A stretch of DNA of 64,000 nucleotides from Thiodiazotropha sp040793985 (GTDB taxonomy: Bacteria > Pseudomonadota > Gammaproteobacteria > Chromatiales > Chromatiaceae). Location: the NCBI GenBank assembly GCA_040793985.1, contig JBFNJI010000028.1:88342-152341 (forward strand). The letters run 5' to 3'. Shown here in pieces: positions 8,322 to 16,777 of the stretch. The notes beneath the pieces are model-generated. The model did not search any database, was not told the origin of the DNA, and worked only from the letters and a program-made list of their open reading frames with translations. Numbering within the stretch: the stretch's first letter is position 1; every line of letters begins with the position of its first letter. The position numbers and the translations under genes were made by a program.

Positions 8322-8597
8322 ATGAGACAGGGTAAAAAAAATTTTCGTCACGAATCACTGCAGGATCGGGATTCAATTCAGGCGCTTTTGAAAGCGATTT
8401 CTCAAGGTATCGCCAAGGGCAGGCTGACCCTGAGCGATGAGGATGGAGAGATGGTCATGCAACCGAATGGGCTGTTGCAGCTGAAGGTCGCTGCCACACA
8501 GGATGATGAGCGGCATCGCATCAATCTGCGCATCACCTGGCAGGTGGAAACGGAACGGGAGAAAAAAAGCAAGAACCTGAAGGTGAAAGTGAAGTAG
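8322..8597 (+). CDS. Amphi-Trp domain protein (GAK system)
   Basis: A 91-residue protein with a basic, helical first half (residues 15-40, including QALLKAISQGIAKGRL) and a second half of alternating beta strands. It ends in RINLRITWQVETE, with a single Trp in the last strand, followed by a Lys-rich tail. This matches the small amphi-Trp domain that accompanies the ATP-grasp and HprK-related genes of the GAK system. It may be a carrier or acceptor protein for the modification enzymes, but that is inference. It lies 95 bases after the metallophosphoesterase, and its stop directly abuts the GTG of pncC. Confidence 0.7.
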   Translation: MRQGKKNFRHESLQDRDSIQALLKAISQGIAKGRLTLSDEDGEMVMQPNGLLQLKVAATQDDERHRINLRITWQVETEREKKSKNLKVKVK

Positions 8598-9113
8598 GTG
8601 GAGAACGCTTCCGTACAGGCCGTCGAGGAGATCTGCGTACGCTGTGCCGAGATGTTGCTCCGTCATGACCATCGCCTGGTGGTTGCCGAGTCCTGTACCG
8701 GCGGTTGGCTGGCCAAGATATTGACCGATCTTCCCGGTAGCAGCGATTGGTTCGACCGCGGTTATGTGACTTACAGCAATCGTGCGAAACAGGCGATGCT
8801 CGGGGTCTCATCCGCAACCCTGCAGCGACACGGCGCTGTGAGCGAGGCCTGTGTCGTCGAGATGACCCAGGGTGCCCTGGACGAGAGCGGTGCGGATGTC
8901 GCGCTGGCCATCAGCGGTATTGCGGGTCCTGGCGGGGGCACACCGGAGAAGCCGGTGGGTACGGTCTGCTTCTCGTGGCAGGTCAAGGGTCAGGATGCAA
9001 ACAGCAAGCGGATCCGTTTCGATGGCGATCGCAACCAGGTGCGCTGGCAGGCGGTGGTGCATGCCCTGCAGCAGCTGGAAGGTCTATTGAATGACCAACA
9101 AGCCGCAGGTTGA
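8598..9113 (+). CDS. pncC: Nicotinamide-nucleotide amidohydrolase PncC (CinA C-terminal family)
   Basis: A 171-residue CinA C-terminal domain protein. It deamidates NMN to nicotinate mononucleotide in the pyridine nucleotide salvage cycle. Diagnostic segments are VVAESCTGGWLAKILTD, the GYVTYSNRAKQAMLGV motif, and ISGIAGPGGGTPEKPVGTV. It starts at a GTG touching the preceding stop codon, so it is read with the amphi-Trp gene. In many gammaproteobacteria pncC precedes recA; here thpR follows instead. Confidence 0.93.
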   Translation: MENASVQAVEEICVRCAEMLLRHDHRLVVAESCTGGWLAKILTDLPGSSDWFDRGYVTYSNRAKQAMLGVSSATLQRHGAVSEACVVEMTQGALDESGADVALAISGIAGPGGGTPEKPVGTVCFSWQVKGQDANSKRIRFDGDRNQVRWQAVVHALQQLEGLLNDQQAAG

Positions 9114-9131
9114 TTCCATGGAGCATAAAGA

Positions 9132-9653
9132 GTGAGTGGTCAACGGCTTTTCTTCGCGCTATGGCCCGATCGGCAGGTACGGGAGGCGTTCAGTGCCCTG
9201 GCCCAAGGGGTGGAGTTAGCGGAGGGGCGCCGCCATCAAGCGGAGGATCTGCATTTGACCCTGGTCTTTCTCGGTCAAACAGCCCAATCGCAAAGGCGCT
9301 GCATCGAGGATGTCGCCAGCGGTATTCGACTGCCATCTTTCGAGTTGCTCATTGATCATGCCGGTTACTGGTCGAGGCCGAGGATATTCTGGGCCTCTCC
9401 CAAGGATACTCCCCGGGCACTCAGTCAGCTGGTAGCGGATTTGAATCTTGCTTTGCAGGGCTGTGGATTTGAACCGGAAAAACGCACCTATAAACCCCAT
9501 GTCACCCTCTATAGAAAGGCGCGCAGGGTTGCATCTGCCCAATTGACACCATCGATAACCTGGCAAGTCAGTGATTTTGTGCTGGCCTCGTCTGCCGATC
9601 CAGGTTCATCCGGGACACGCTATCAGGTGTTGCGACGATGGGCGTTGGAATAG
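9132..9653 (+). CDS. thpR: RNA 2',3'-cyclic phosphodiesterase ThpR (2H family)
   Basis: A 173-residue 2H phosphoesterase with the two expected catalytic HxTx motifs, HLTLVFLG and HVTLYRKA, and the N-terminal RLFFALWPD strand typical of ThpR/LigT. It opens 2',3'-cyclic phosphate ends on RNA; the physiological role is poorly defined. The start is GTG with GGAG nine bases upstream. It is the last gene of the plus-strand run and converges on the ABC exporter, with about 45 bases between the two stops. Confidence 0.9.
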   Translation: MSGQRLFFALWPDRQVREAFSALAQGVELAEGRRHQAEDLHLTLVFLGQTAQSQRRCIEDVASGIRLPSFELLIDHAGYWSRPRIFWASPKDTPRALSQLVADLNLALQGCGFEPEKRTYKPHVTLYRKARRVASAQLTPSITWQVSDFVLASSADPGSSGTRYQVLRRWALE

Positions 9654-9699
9654 CCTGCTTTCGCATCTCCAAACCGATCCCCCATTCCATTGCTGAATC

Positions 9700-11529
9700 T
9701 TATGTCTTAGATTCCTGGCGGCCGTAAAGCGAGGTGTAGAGACCGTTGCTTTCCAGCAACTCTTCATGGCGTCCCTCTTCAACCACACGGCCATCTTCAA
9801 ATACCAACACCCGATCCGCCTGTTTTACCGCACTCAGTCTATGTGCAATTATGATCGTGGTGCGCCCACTGAGGAAGCTTTGCAGCGCGCTATGGAGATC
9901 GCCTTCGGTTGTGGTGTCGAGAGCGGAAGTCGCTTCATCGAGTATCACCACGCTTGGGTTGGTCAAAACCATGCGGGCAATGGCGAGACGCTGTCGCTGT
10001 CCGCCGGAGAGGCGGACGCCGAAGCGACCGATCAAGGTCTCCAGCCCTTGGTCCATGGCTTCGATGGTTTGTTTGAGTTGTGCAATCTCCAGGGCCTGCC
10101 ATAGTCTATCGTCGTCTATGTCTCTTCCCAGGGTTAGGTTTATCCTGACGCTGTCGTTCAGCAGGGCCGGGTGTTGCAATACTGTAGCGACATGATCACG
10201 GACCACATCCATGCCGATTTCATTTACCGGGATGCCGTCAAACAGAACCCTGCCGGCCTTCACGGGATAGAGTCCGAGTAGGATCTGCACCAGGGTGGTT
10301 TTTCCACCGCCGCTCGCCCCGACGAAGGCAACTTTCTCTCCGGCTTTGATCTCAAGGTTCACACCATTCAGGACTGCGGGGCCTTCGCCATAGGAAAACT
10401 GGATATCCTCGAGACGGAGACTTACGGTGTTTTTGCCGAGAAACGGATTGTGCTTGTGGGGATAGGTGGGCTCCAGGTCGACCCGCAGCATATCGTTGAT
10501 GCGTCCGAGCGCCGCTTGCGCGCCGTTATAGGCATACTGGATGTTCAGCACCTCCTGCACCGGCCCCATCATGAACCAGAGATAGGCATAGACCCCCAGC
10601 ATCTCGCCGATGGTCAGGTCCGACCAGAGCACCATGAACATGCTGACCGCGCGGAAGATATCGAAACCGAAGAGAAAGATCATGAACGAGAGTCGATTCG
10701 CGGCATCGCTTTTCCAGGTGAATGCGGAAGAGTGGTGGCGGATATGGTTGGCCTTGTCGACGATGCGGCGGATATAGTGGCGTTCACGATTGCTGGCGCG
10801 TATCTGCTGGATCGCGTCCAGGGTCTCCTCCAGGGACTCCTGGAAAAGCTGGAAGGCTGAGTTCTCCCGCTTCTTCAGGTGTTTGACCTTACGTCCTAGG
10901 ATGGTGGTGAAATAGATCACCAGGGGATTGAGAAAGAGGATGAACAGAGCCAGCGCCCAGTTGATCCATAGCAGCACAATCGCGGTTCCGATGATGCTCA
11001 GGGCTGCCACCAAAAACTTGCTGGTGGTCACACTGACAAAGCTGTCCGCCGCCTCGAGATCGGTCACCAGGTGGGATGCAACGGTGCCGCTGCCCATGGT
11101 TTCATAGGCGGACATAGATACACGCTCGAGTCGGTGAAGCAGATCGCGACGGATATGAAATATCACATCCTTGGCGATTCTTGTGAACTGCCAGGTCTGC
11201 CAAACGCCGAAGATCAGGGCGAAGAGGCGCAGGAACAGGGTAAGGACCAGAATCGCGAGGATGTAGAGGACCGGTCCATGCCAGGCCTCTGGAAACAGGG
11301 CATTCATCGCGGCAATCGCCTTGCCTGGCTGCTCAAGCAGTACCTCGTCGACCAGCAGCGGAATCAGCAGTGGGACGGGAACGGCAGCTATGGTACCGAG
11401 AACGGCTATCAAATTTGCGGCGATCAGCTCACGCCTGTGACTCAGTACCATCTGGATCAATTCACTCCAGCGATACTCCCCCTCCCTTATTGCCGATTCG
11501 GTCAGTGGGTACGAGGCGCCGTTACTCAT
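9700..11529 (-). CDS. ABC exporter, fused permease and ATP-binding subunit
   Basis: A 609-residue half-transporter of the type I exporter family. The first ~345 residues carry six transmembrane helices. The nucleotide-binding domain follows, with Walker A GASGGGKTT, signature LSGGQRQRLAIARM, Walker B SVVILDEATSALD and an AHRLSAVKQADRV switch region. It should dimerise and export a lipid, peptide or drug. MsbA-like similarity is general and no substrate can be named. Its start overlaps by 8 bases the end of a small secreted protein gene upstream, so the two are co-transcribed. Confidence 0.88.
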   Translation of the reverse strand: MSNGASYPLTESAIREGEYRWSELIQMVLSHRRELIAANLIAVLGTIAAVPVPLLIPLLVDEVLLEQPGKAIAAMNALFPEAWHGPVLYILAILVLTLFLRLFALIFGVWQTWQFTRIAKDVIFHIRRDLLHRLERVSMSAYETMGSGTVASHLVTDLEAADSFVSVTTSKFLVAALSIIGTAIVLLWINWALALFILFLNPLVIYFTTILGRKVKHLKKRENSAFQLFQESLEETLDAIQQIRASNRERHYIRRIVDKANHIRHHSSAFTWKSDAANRLSFMIFLFGFDIFRAVSMFMVLWSDLTIGEMLGVYAYLWFMMGPVQEVLNIQYAYNGAQAALGRINDMLRVDLEPTYPHKHNPFLGKNTVSLRLEDIQFSYGEGPAVLNGVNLEIKAGEKVAFVGASGGGKTTLVQILLGLYPVKAGRVLFDGIPVNEIGMDVVRDHVATVLQHPALLNDSVRINLTLGRDIDDDRLWQALEIAQLKQTIEAMDQGLETLIGRFGVRLSGGQRQRLAIARMVLTNPSVVILDEATSALDTTTEGDLHSALQSFLSGRTTIIIAHRLSAVKQADRVLVFEDGRVVEEGRHEELLESNGLYTSLYGRQESKT

Positions 11530-11905
11530 GGCAGCGAAGGTTGGCCTTTAGCCGTCGCAGCCCCTCGATGCGGCTATGATTGTGGTGAAGGCGGTCGCTC
11601 TCATGATAATCGGCGATTGCGGAGTAGCCCAGATAGGAGAGTGCGCCAGGCACCCAGAGCGAGCCTATCCAGATCGAGGCGCCGGTATAGGGATCCTCGT
11701 AAAACCCCGGTTTGGCGCTGTATGAGCGGCTCTCGAGCTCGGACAACCGCTGTTCAAGTTGTCTGCAATCCAGTGCTTCATCCGCTTTCTCGTAGAGGGG
11801 TTCGACGGGGCGTGGATAGGCTCTTTGGTCGTCAGCAAACATCATTGAACTCGAAGTCAGCAACATCAATAGCAGTGGCAGGGTGTATCGTTGCAGTTGC
11901 ATCAT
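11522..11905 (-). CDS. Small secreted protein of unknown function
   Basis: 127 residues with a hydrophobic signal peptide (about residues 8-24, ending near MMFADDQ). The mature part is rich in Glu, Tyr and Arg and has two cysteines (in DCRQLEQ and near the C-terminus), which could form a disulfide. A short hydrophobic stretch (IWIGSLWVPGALSYLGY) suggests membrane association. I do not recognise a family. Its end overlaps the ABC exporter start, which suggests a periplasmic accessory role for that transporter. Confidence 0.6.
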   Translation of the reverse strand: MMQLQRYTLPLLLMLLTSSSMMFADDQRAYPRPVEPLYEKADEALDCRQLEQRLSELESRSYSAKPGFYEDPYTGASIWIGSLWVPGALSYLGYSAIADYHESDRLHHNHSRIEGLRRLKANLRCHE

Positions 11906-11948
11906 AATACGGCTCCCAATGTTCTCGGCGGCTAGCGCGGTGGAGAAC

Positions 11949-14411
11949 TCAGAGTACTGACTCGTTGAAATCGTAGATCAGATTGCTTTCCGGCCGTTGG
12001 ACGAAGTTCCCTTGCACATAGTCGGTACCGCTACTCCACAGAACGGCAATGCTGCGTGGGTCCTCGACCTGCGGGGCAATCACTTTGATGCCTTTCCCAT
12101 GGGCAAGTTCGATGAGTTTCTTGAGCCCCTGCTCGGGATCCTGGAGCAGGGTGAAATCGAGCTTGATATATTTTATCGGCAGGTGCTCGATGACACGTTC
12201 TGTTTCCACAGAGGAGGTGACGCGGGTCAGCAGGGTGGTGATGTTGATCTTGTTGAGCACATCGAAACAGATTTTGGCGGATTTAAGATTTCTTGCCACT
12301 TCGTTGATGTTGAACTCGAAGGTCAGTGATTCTGGATGTATCAGTCTTTGACGGTGTTTTTCGCGAAGATAGGAGAGCCGTTCCATGTTATCCAACAGGT
12401 CTGTGGACTGCGAGATGAACAGATGCAGCCGGTTACCCTGGTTCATATGTTCGTTGGTCACGTGGAGTGCCCGCCGTATTGTCCATTGGTCCACTTTGCT
12501 GATCAATCCCAACTCTTCCGCCTTGGGGATGAACTCCGCGGCACGATGGAGCTTGCCATCGGGCTCCTTAAGCCGGAGCAGGGTCTGGTAATGAGCCTGG
12601 GTACTGCCCTGTAAGGCGACCACCGGTTGAAAATAGATATCGAAGTAGTCATGCTTGAGAGCCTTTTCAATCAACGAGCCAATATCCTCGCTCGCAGATG
12701 CTCCCGAATCTTCCGGTGATGCCACTTCCTTTTCCACGATGCTGACCTGGTTGCCACCTTCATCCTGGGCGCTGCGGCTGGCGCTCTGGGCGTGGGCAAT
12801 GATGGAGCTGGAATCATGATGGTTGTTGTCCACCGGGTAGATGCCGATGCTTAGCGTGACGCCGACCGTGGAGTTTTCAACTTCAATGATCTCTTTTGAC
12901 ACCGATTGACAGAGGCTTTCACCGAGGCTCTGGAGGTCGTCGATGGATGGGCGCAGGGCCAGCAGGCTCAAACTGTTGTCACCAAATCGGGTCAATATAT
13001 CCTGGCTCTGCAGATTCTGCTTCAGGTGCGAGGCCACCACCGCGAGTACGGCATCGAGACCGCCGATGCCCACTGTCTTTATAAGATCTTCCTGGTTATC
13101 TATCTTGATGAAGTAGATTCCAGTGACTTCGTCAATCGGCGACTCCGAGTTTAACAGGGCATCCAGGCGTTCAAGCAGATAGTTTCGGGAGTGAAGGCCG
13201 ATCTCCTTTTCGCCTCTCGTGTGTCCGTGCAGTCGATAGCTGAGTTGGCGCGCGCGCCTGATGCGATTGGTGACCGTGGTGATCAGGTGTTTGGGTGCGA
13301 TCGGTTTGGAAAGAAAATCCTCGCCGCCGAAGCTGAGTGCGCTCAGCTGTTTATCCAGATCATGCTCGCCGGAGAGAAACACGATCGGAATATCGACGAA
13401 AGCGTTGTCTTCCCGGATAACGGTTGTCAGCTCGGTGCCGCTGGCCTCGGGCATGTAGAGATCCATCAGTATCAAATCGGGTTTGAACTCCTGCAGGACA
13501 TCCATAACCTGGAGAGGATCGATCACGCTGCGGCATTCAAAGTTTGCCTTGCTGAGGATGGCATCGGCGAAATCGGCCTGCGCCGGATCATCCTCCACTA
13601 TCAGGATGCGATAGGCCGCATGGGAATGCGAGGTGGAGAGTTCATGGATACGTTTTGCCGCCAGGTAGGGATCAACCGGTTTCACCCAGTAGGCACTGGC
13701 ATCAACACGCATCGCCGAGAGGCGGGTCTTGAGATCGGAATTGTCGGCGATAAAGGCCACCGGCATTCCAGGCAGGCCGTTGTTTTTATTCCACAACCCG
13801 CCTTCCTTCGATTCCGGGAAGAGCTTGCCCAGCATCTCGACATGGCTTATCAGAAAGCTCTTTTCATCCGGATTGATCTCAAAGTGATGAATGATCTGCT
13901 CAACATCGGTGAGGTAGTGGACATCAAAGCGATGGGCTTGCAGGTGGCGGGTCAGATTTGCCGCCAATGCTTCATCAATCCCGAGGATGAATACCTTCTG
14001 CTCCCCGCTTGATGCGGCTGCCCGCTTGCTCGTCTCAACCGGAGCGCTGGCAAGCGCTTCGGCTTGCTGGTTGCAGGCTTGAATCGCGGCATCCTTGAAG
14101 GCATGGACCAGACCGTCAAGGGCAACGACATCGTCATGCTGCGGTTTTAAGCCGGTTCCGTGGTAGTCACTGAGATGTGCGATCAGGGACTTCCCGCTCT
14201 GCGCGATTTGGGGTACGCCAAACTTGTTTCCCGATTCGTCCAGCGTTGTGATACGTTCAATCAAGGTATCCAGGAGATTGCCTTTCCAATCGCTGTGGAC
14301 CAGCTGATGCCAATTTTCCAGAATCGCGGAGACCCTGCCTGGAACTTGATTCAGGAACGTATGTACCAAGTCGGGTTTTGCAGTTTGTTGAACGGTTTTG
14401 TCGTTACTCAT
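11949..14411 (-). CDS. FimX-like multidomain protein: Hpt-like, two REC, degenerate GGDEF and EAL
   Basis: 820 residues. An Hpt-like helical N-terminus (~15-115) is followed by a degenerate receiver (~140-262). A full receiver comes next (~268-390), with acidic IVEDD, phospho-acceptor in LILMDLYMP, and SKPI. Then a GGDEF-like domain has RFGDNSL in place of the GGDEF loop. The final EAL-like domain has YQTLLR in place of ExLLR and APQVE in place of AEGVE. These substitutions predict neither cyclase nor phosphodiesterase activity, so the protein likely binds c-di-GMP or acts as a scaffold. This layout resembles FimX, which controls type IV pili; pilT and pilU lie in the same window. It is transcribed alone. 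Confidence 0.78.
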   Translation of the reverse strand: MSNDKTVQQTAKPDLVHTFLNQVPGRVSAILENWHQLVHSDWKGNLLDTLIERITTLDESGNKFGVPQIAQSGKSLIAHLSDYHGTGLKPQHDDVVALDGLVHAFKDAAIQACNQQAEALASAPVETSKRAAASSGEQKVFILGIDEALAANLTRHLQAHRFDVHYLTDVEQIIHHFEINPDEKSFLISHVEMLGKLFPESKEGGLWNKNNGLPGMPVAFIADNSDLKTRLSAMRVDASAYWVKPVDPYLAAKRIHELSTSHSHAAYRILIVEDDPAQADFADAILSKANFECRSVIDPLQVMDVLQEFKPDLILMDLYMPEASGTELTTVIREDNAFVDIPIVFLSGEHDLDKQLSALSFGGEDFLSKPIAPKHLITTVTNRIRRARQLSYRLHGHTRGEKEIGLHSRNYLLERLDALLNSESPIDEVTGIYFIKIDNQEDLIKTVGIGGLDAVLAVVASHLKQNLQSQDILTRFGDNSLSLLALRPSIDDLQSLGESLCQSVSKEIIEVENSTVGVTLSIGIYPVDNNHHDSSSIIAHAQSASRSAQDEGGNQVSIVEKEVASPEDSGASASEDIGSLIEKALKHDYFDIYFQPVVALQGSTQAHYQTLLRLKEPDGKLHRAAEFIPKAEELGLISKVDQWTIRRALHVTNEHMNQGNRLHLFISQSTDLLDNMERLSYLREKHRQRLIHPESLTFEFNINEVARNLKSAKICFDVLNKINITTLLTRVTSSVETERVIEHLPIKYIKLDFTLLQDPEQGLKKLIELAHGKGIKVIAPQVEDPRSIAVLWSSGTDYVQGNFVQRPESNLIYDFNESVL

Positions 14412-14658
14412 CAGGAAGTTGTGCTTATTTTAAAACTCTACAGCTTGCCAGGGTCCGGCGATAGATCGAACAATCGACAATAATTATGGCTTCAGCGCCT
14501 AACTACTTGTCCGATCAGGGAATGATAGCGGTTTGTTTGGCCAACCGGAAGCACTGTTTGTGGAAATGGCCGGGTGTTGCGCAGTTTCTCGGAAGATTGG
14601 CGGCCCAGACCTTTGCGGCAGGTATAAAAGTGCAAGCCATTCCACCCTTATTTCCCTG

Positions 14659-15375
14659 TTATGAGTGTGGCTCCTTGAGCAGTTGCAGTTCAGTGACAAT
14701 GAAGTGTCCATCCCGCACCTCCCAGCGTATGTTGAAATCGTAGAGACGCATACCGAATTTGTCCCTTTTCGCTTCATCCATATAGGCGGGACGGGGATCG
14801 TTTTCCAGGATGCGCTGAATCAGGCTTTGCAGTTTATGGGCCTGCGTGGTGGACAGGCGGTTCAGCGTCTCCTCGGCGGCGGGAGCGTAGCTTATTTCGA
14901 TTGCCCCTCCTGGAGCGGTGGGTGCATATCCGCCACTTGCATCGGGTATCGCATCCACATAGGGCAGATAGGGCTTGATATCGAGCACCGGTGTACCGTC
15001 CAGCATGTCGACTCCACCCAGATGCAGCACCACCCGGTTATTCGACAGCTCGAGGTGGAGCAGGTCGACCACCGAGAGCCCGATGGGGTTGGGACGGACA
15101 GGACTGCGTGAAGCGAATACCCCGACCCGCTGATTTCCACCCAGGCGGGGCGGGCGAATCCTTGGTCTCCACTCGTTTTTGCTTGCGTGAAACACGAAGA
15201 TGATCCAGAGATGGGAGTAGTCGACCAGCTCGCGAAATGCCTCGGCACGGTTGTAGGGAGGAATAATCTCCAGCCGGGCTTCGGCCTCGGCAATCAGTCG
15301 CGACTGTCTGGGAATACCGAATTTCTCCTTGAAACAGGAGTGAATACGGCCGATTGGTTGAAATTCATGAGCCAT
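14659..15375 (-). CDS. trmO: tRNA (N6-threonylcarbamoyladenosine(37)-N6)-methyltransferase TrmO
   Basis: 238 residues of the TsaA/TrmO beta-barrel family, which methylates t6A37 of threonine tRNAs using SAM. Conserved elements are the N-terminal FQPIGRIHSCFKEKFGIPRQ, the VFASRSPVRPNPIGLSVV core, and the DGTPVLDIKPYLPYVDA motif. The C-terminal domain (DPRPAY, then RLYDFNIRWEV) is that of the full-length enterobacterial form. It is the last gene of a minus-strand run with an SDR, a phosphorylase and a glycosyltransferase, only 17 bases after the SDR stop. Confidence 0.93.
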   Translation of the reverse strand: MAHEFQPIGRIHSCFKEKFGIPRQSRLIAEAEARLEIIPPYNRAEAFRELVDYSHLWIIFVFHASKNEWRPRIRPPRLGGNQRVGVFASRSPVRPNPIGLSVVDLLHLELSNNRVVLHLGGVDMLDGTPVLDIKPYLPYVDAIPDASGGYAPTAPGGAIEISYAPAAEETLNRLSTTQAHKLQSLIQRILENDPRPAYMDEAKRDKFGMRLYDFNIRWEVRDGHFIVTELQLLKEPHS

Positions 15376-15392
15376 GGATCTGATTGCAGGAC

Positions 15393-16115
15393 CTAGTTTT
15401 TGAACGCAATTACCTTTTTCAACGGATTGAGATTGATCTCATCGAATACCGTTCCCGGGTGGGCCTCCAGTGCCAGCATCACGGCATTTGCGATATCTTC
15501 CGCACGCAGTGCGTTCTCAGCCCTTTCCCCCGGTTTGAAATCGAGGTTTTCGTAAAAGCCTGTGTCCACCATGCCGGGATTGATGAGACAGACCCTGACG
15601 CCGCTGCCGCTGCACTCCGCGCGCAATGATTGGGCAAACCCCCGCAAGGCAAATTTACAGGCTGAATAGACGGCACCCTTGCGACCCCCTGTCAACGCGG
15701 CTTCGGAACCGATCGTGATCAGGTCGCCCCGCGACGACTTTTTCAGCAGGGGCACCAGGGCCCGGGCAACATAGAGATGCTGCGTGAGATTGATTGCCAC
15801 CAGGTCGCTGATCTGCTGATAGGAGAACTCCTCCAGATTCCCGAAACGGCCGGAGCCTGCATTCAATATTGCGCCATCCAGATCGGGATGGTCAGCGGTG
15901 ATCCGTCCCAGGTGCTGTGGAAGTGCATCGAGGGCCGCAAGGTCCAGGACACACTTGTCGAGACCGGGTTGGTCTGTGCATTGGGAAAAGTCCCGGCCGA
16001 GGGCAACGACCCGATGACCGGCCTTCAGTAGGCGACGGGTGATCGCGTCGCCGATACCGCCACTGGCACCGGTTACCAAGATCTTGCGTGGTGATTTCTG
16101 GTCTCCGTTTTGCAT
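15393..16115 (-). CDS. Short-chain dehydrogenase/reductase (SDR)
   Basis: 240 residues of classical SDR fold. The NAD(P)-binding motif is VTGASGGIGDAI, NAGSGRFG matches the NAG strand, Ser lies in ITIGSEAAL, and the YSACKFAL segment gives the catalytic YxxxK. The order and spacing of the Ser-Tyr-Lys triad indicate an active oxidoreductase; the substrate is unknown. It lies between a nucleoside-phosphorylase-like gene and trmO on the same strand, with short spacers. Confidence 0.85.
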   Translation of the reverse strand: MQNGDQKSPRKILVTGASGGIGDAITRRLLKAGHRVVALGRDFSQCTDQPGLDKCVLDLAALDALPQHLGRITADHPDLDGAILNAGSGRFGNLEEFSYQQISDLVAINLTQHLYVARALVPLLKKSSRGDLITIGSEAALTGGRKGAVYSACKFALRGFAQSLRAECSGSGVRVCLINPGMVDTGFYENLDFKPGERAENALRAEDIANAVMLALEAHPGTVFDEINLNPLKKVIAFKN

Positions 16116-16144
16116 CAGTCTATGACCGCGTCACTGATCATCAT

Positions 16145-16777
16145 CTACTGCGGTACCGGGAAGCTATCACTGTGTCGCGATAAATCGATCAGTGATTGAA
16201 TCATGTCGAGATGTTGTTGCATCAGCATGTGAACAAATTTCCCACTGATATGTTGTGCATTGTTGTCCGGATTGTCCGACACGATCTTAAATACCGTTGC
16301 AGAGAGGCTGCGGTCCAACGCCGTCACAGCCTCGATAAATCCCCACGACTCCATATCGTAAGCCATATCCGCCGCATAATCAGCTTGGGGCTTCGAGACA
16401 CAGGTCAGTGATCCTGCAGTGTCCGAGAATTGGCGGGGAATGGCTAGTGACTGCGTCCCGCCGCTGCGCTTGTCGATGATACGATCGGCCAGCAACGGTG
16501 TGCCGATTGCGAGTGAGCCGTGACCGCAGATACCGATATTTATCCAATGCGCATGGGATGAGGGACTGAGGTGATGGATAGAGTGTACGCCTTGTGCCGC
16601 TGCACTCGCACCGGGGCCGGTTACGACCAATCGGATCCGCCCGGCAGAGTAGAGTGGCAGTGTCATGTTTTTCTGATCCCGTTTTAAATTCAGCTTGGCA
16701 ATCAACGGTTTTGCCTCAGCGGGCAGGGCGACCACGAGGTTGACCGAATTGCCGTATCCTTGCTCCATGGGGCTCAA
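16145..16777 (-). CDS. Nucleoside phosphorylase / MTA-SAH nucleosidase-like protein
   Basis: 210 residues of the purine nucleoside phosphorylase superfamily. Visible elements are LVVALPAEAKPLI at the N-terminus, a glycine-rich INIGICGHGSLAIGT loop, and YDMESWGF, which corresponds to the DMES/DMEA ribose-binding motif. KIVSDNPDN near the end fits the catalytic Asp region. It may cleave a methylthio- or adenosyl-nucleoside, as MTA/SAH nucleosidases and the hopanoid-associated HpnG do; which one cannot be decided. Its ATG overlaps the glycosyltransferase stop by four bases. Confidence 0.72.
   Translation of the reverse strand: MSPMEQGYGNSVNLVVALPAEAKPLIAKLNLKRDQKNMTLPLYSAGRIRLVVTGPGASAAAQGVHSIHHLSPSSHAHWINIGICGHGSLAIGTPLLADRIIDKRSGGTQSLAIPRQFSDTAGSLTCVSKPQADYAADMAYDMESWGFIEAVTALDRSLSATVFKIVSDNPDNNAQHISGKFVHMLMQQHLDMIQSLIDLSRHSDSFPVPQ

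Noticed and set aside
11071..11907. 278-codon plus-strand frame opposite the ABC exporter and small secreted gene
   Set aside because: Runs across two real genes in antisense with no recognisable product.
13191..14012. 273-codon plus-strand frame opposite the FimX-like gene
   Set aside because: Antisense shadow; the minus-strand product has clear receiver domains.
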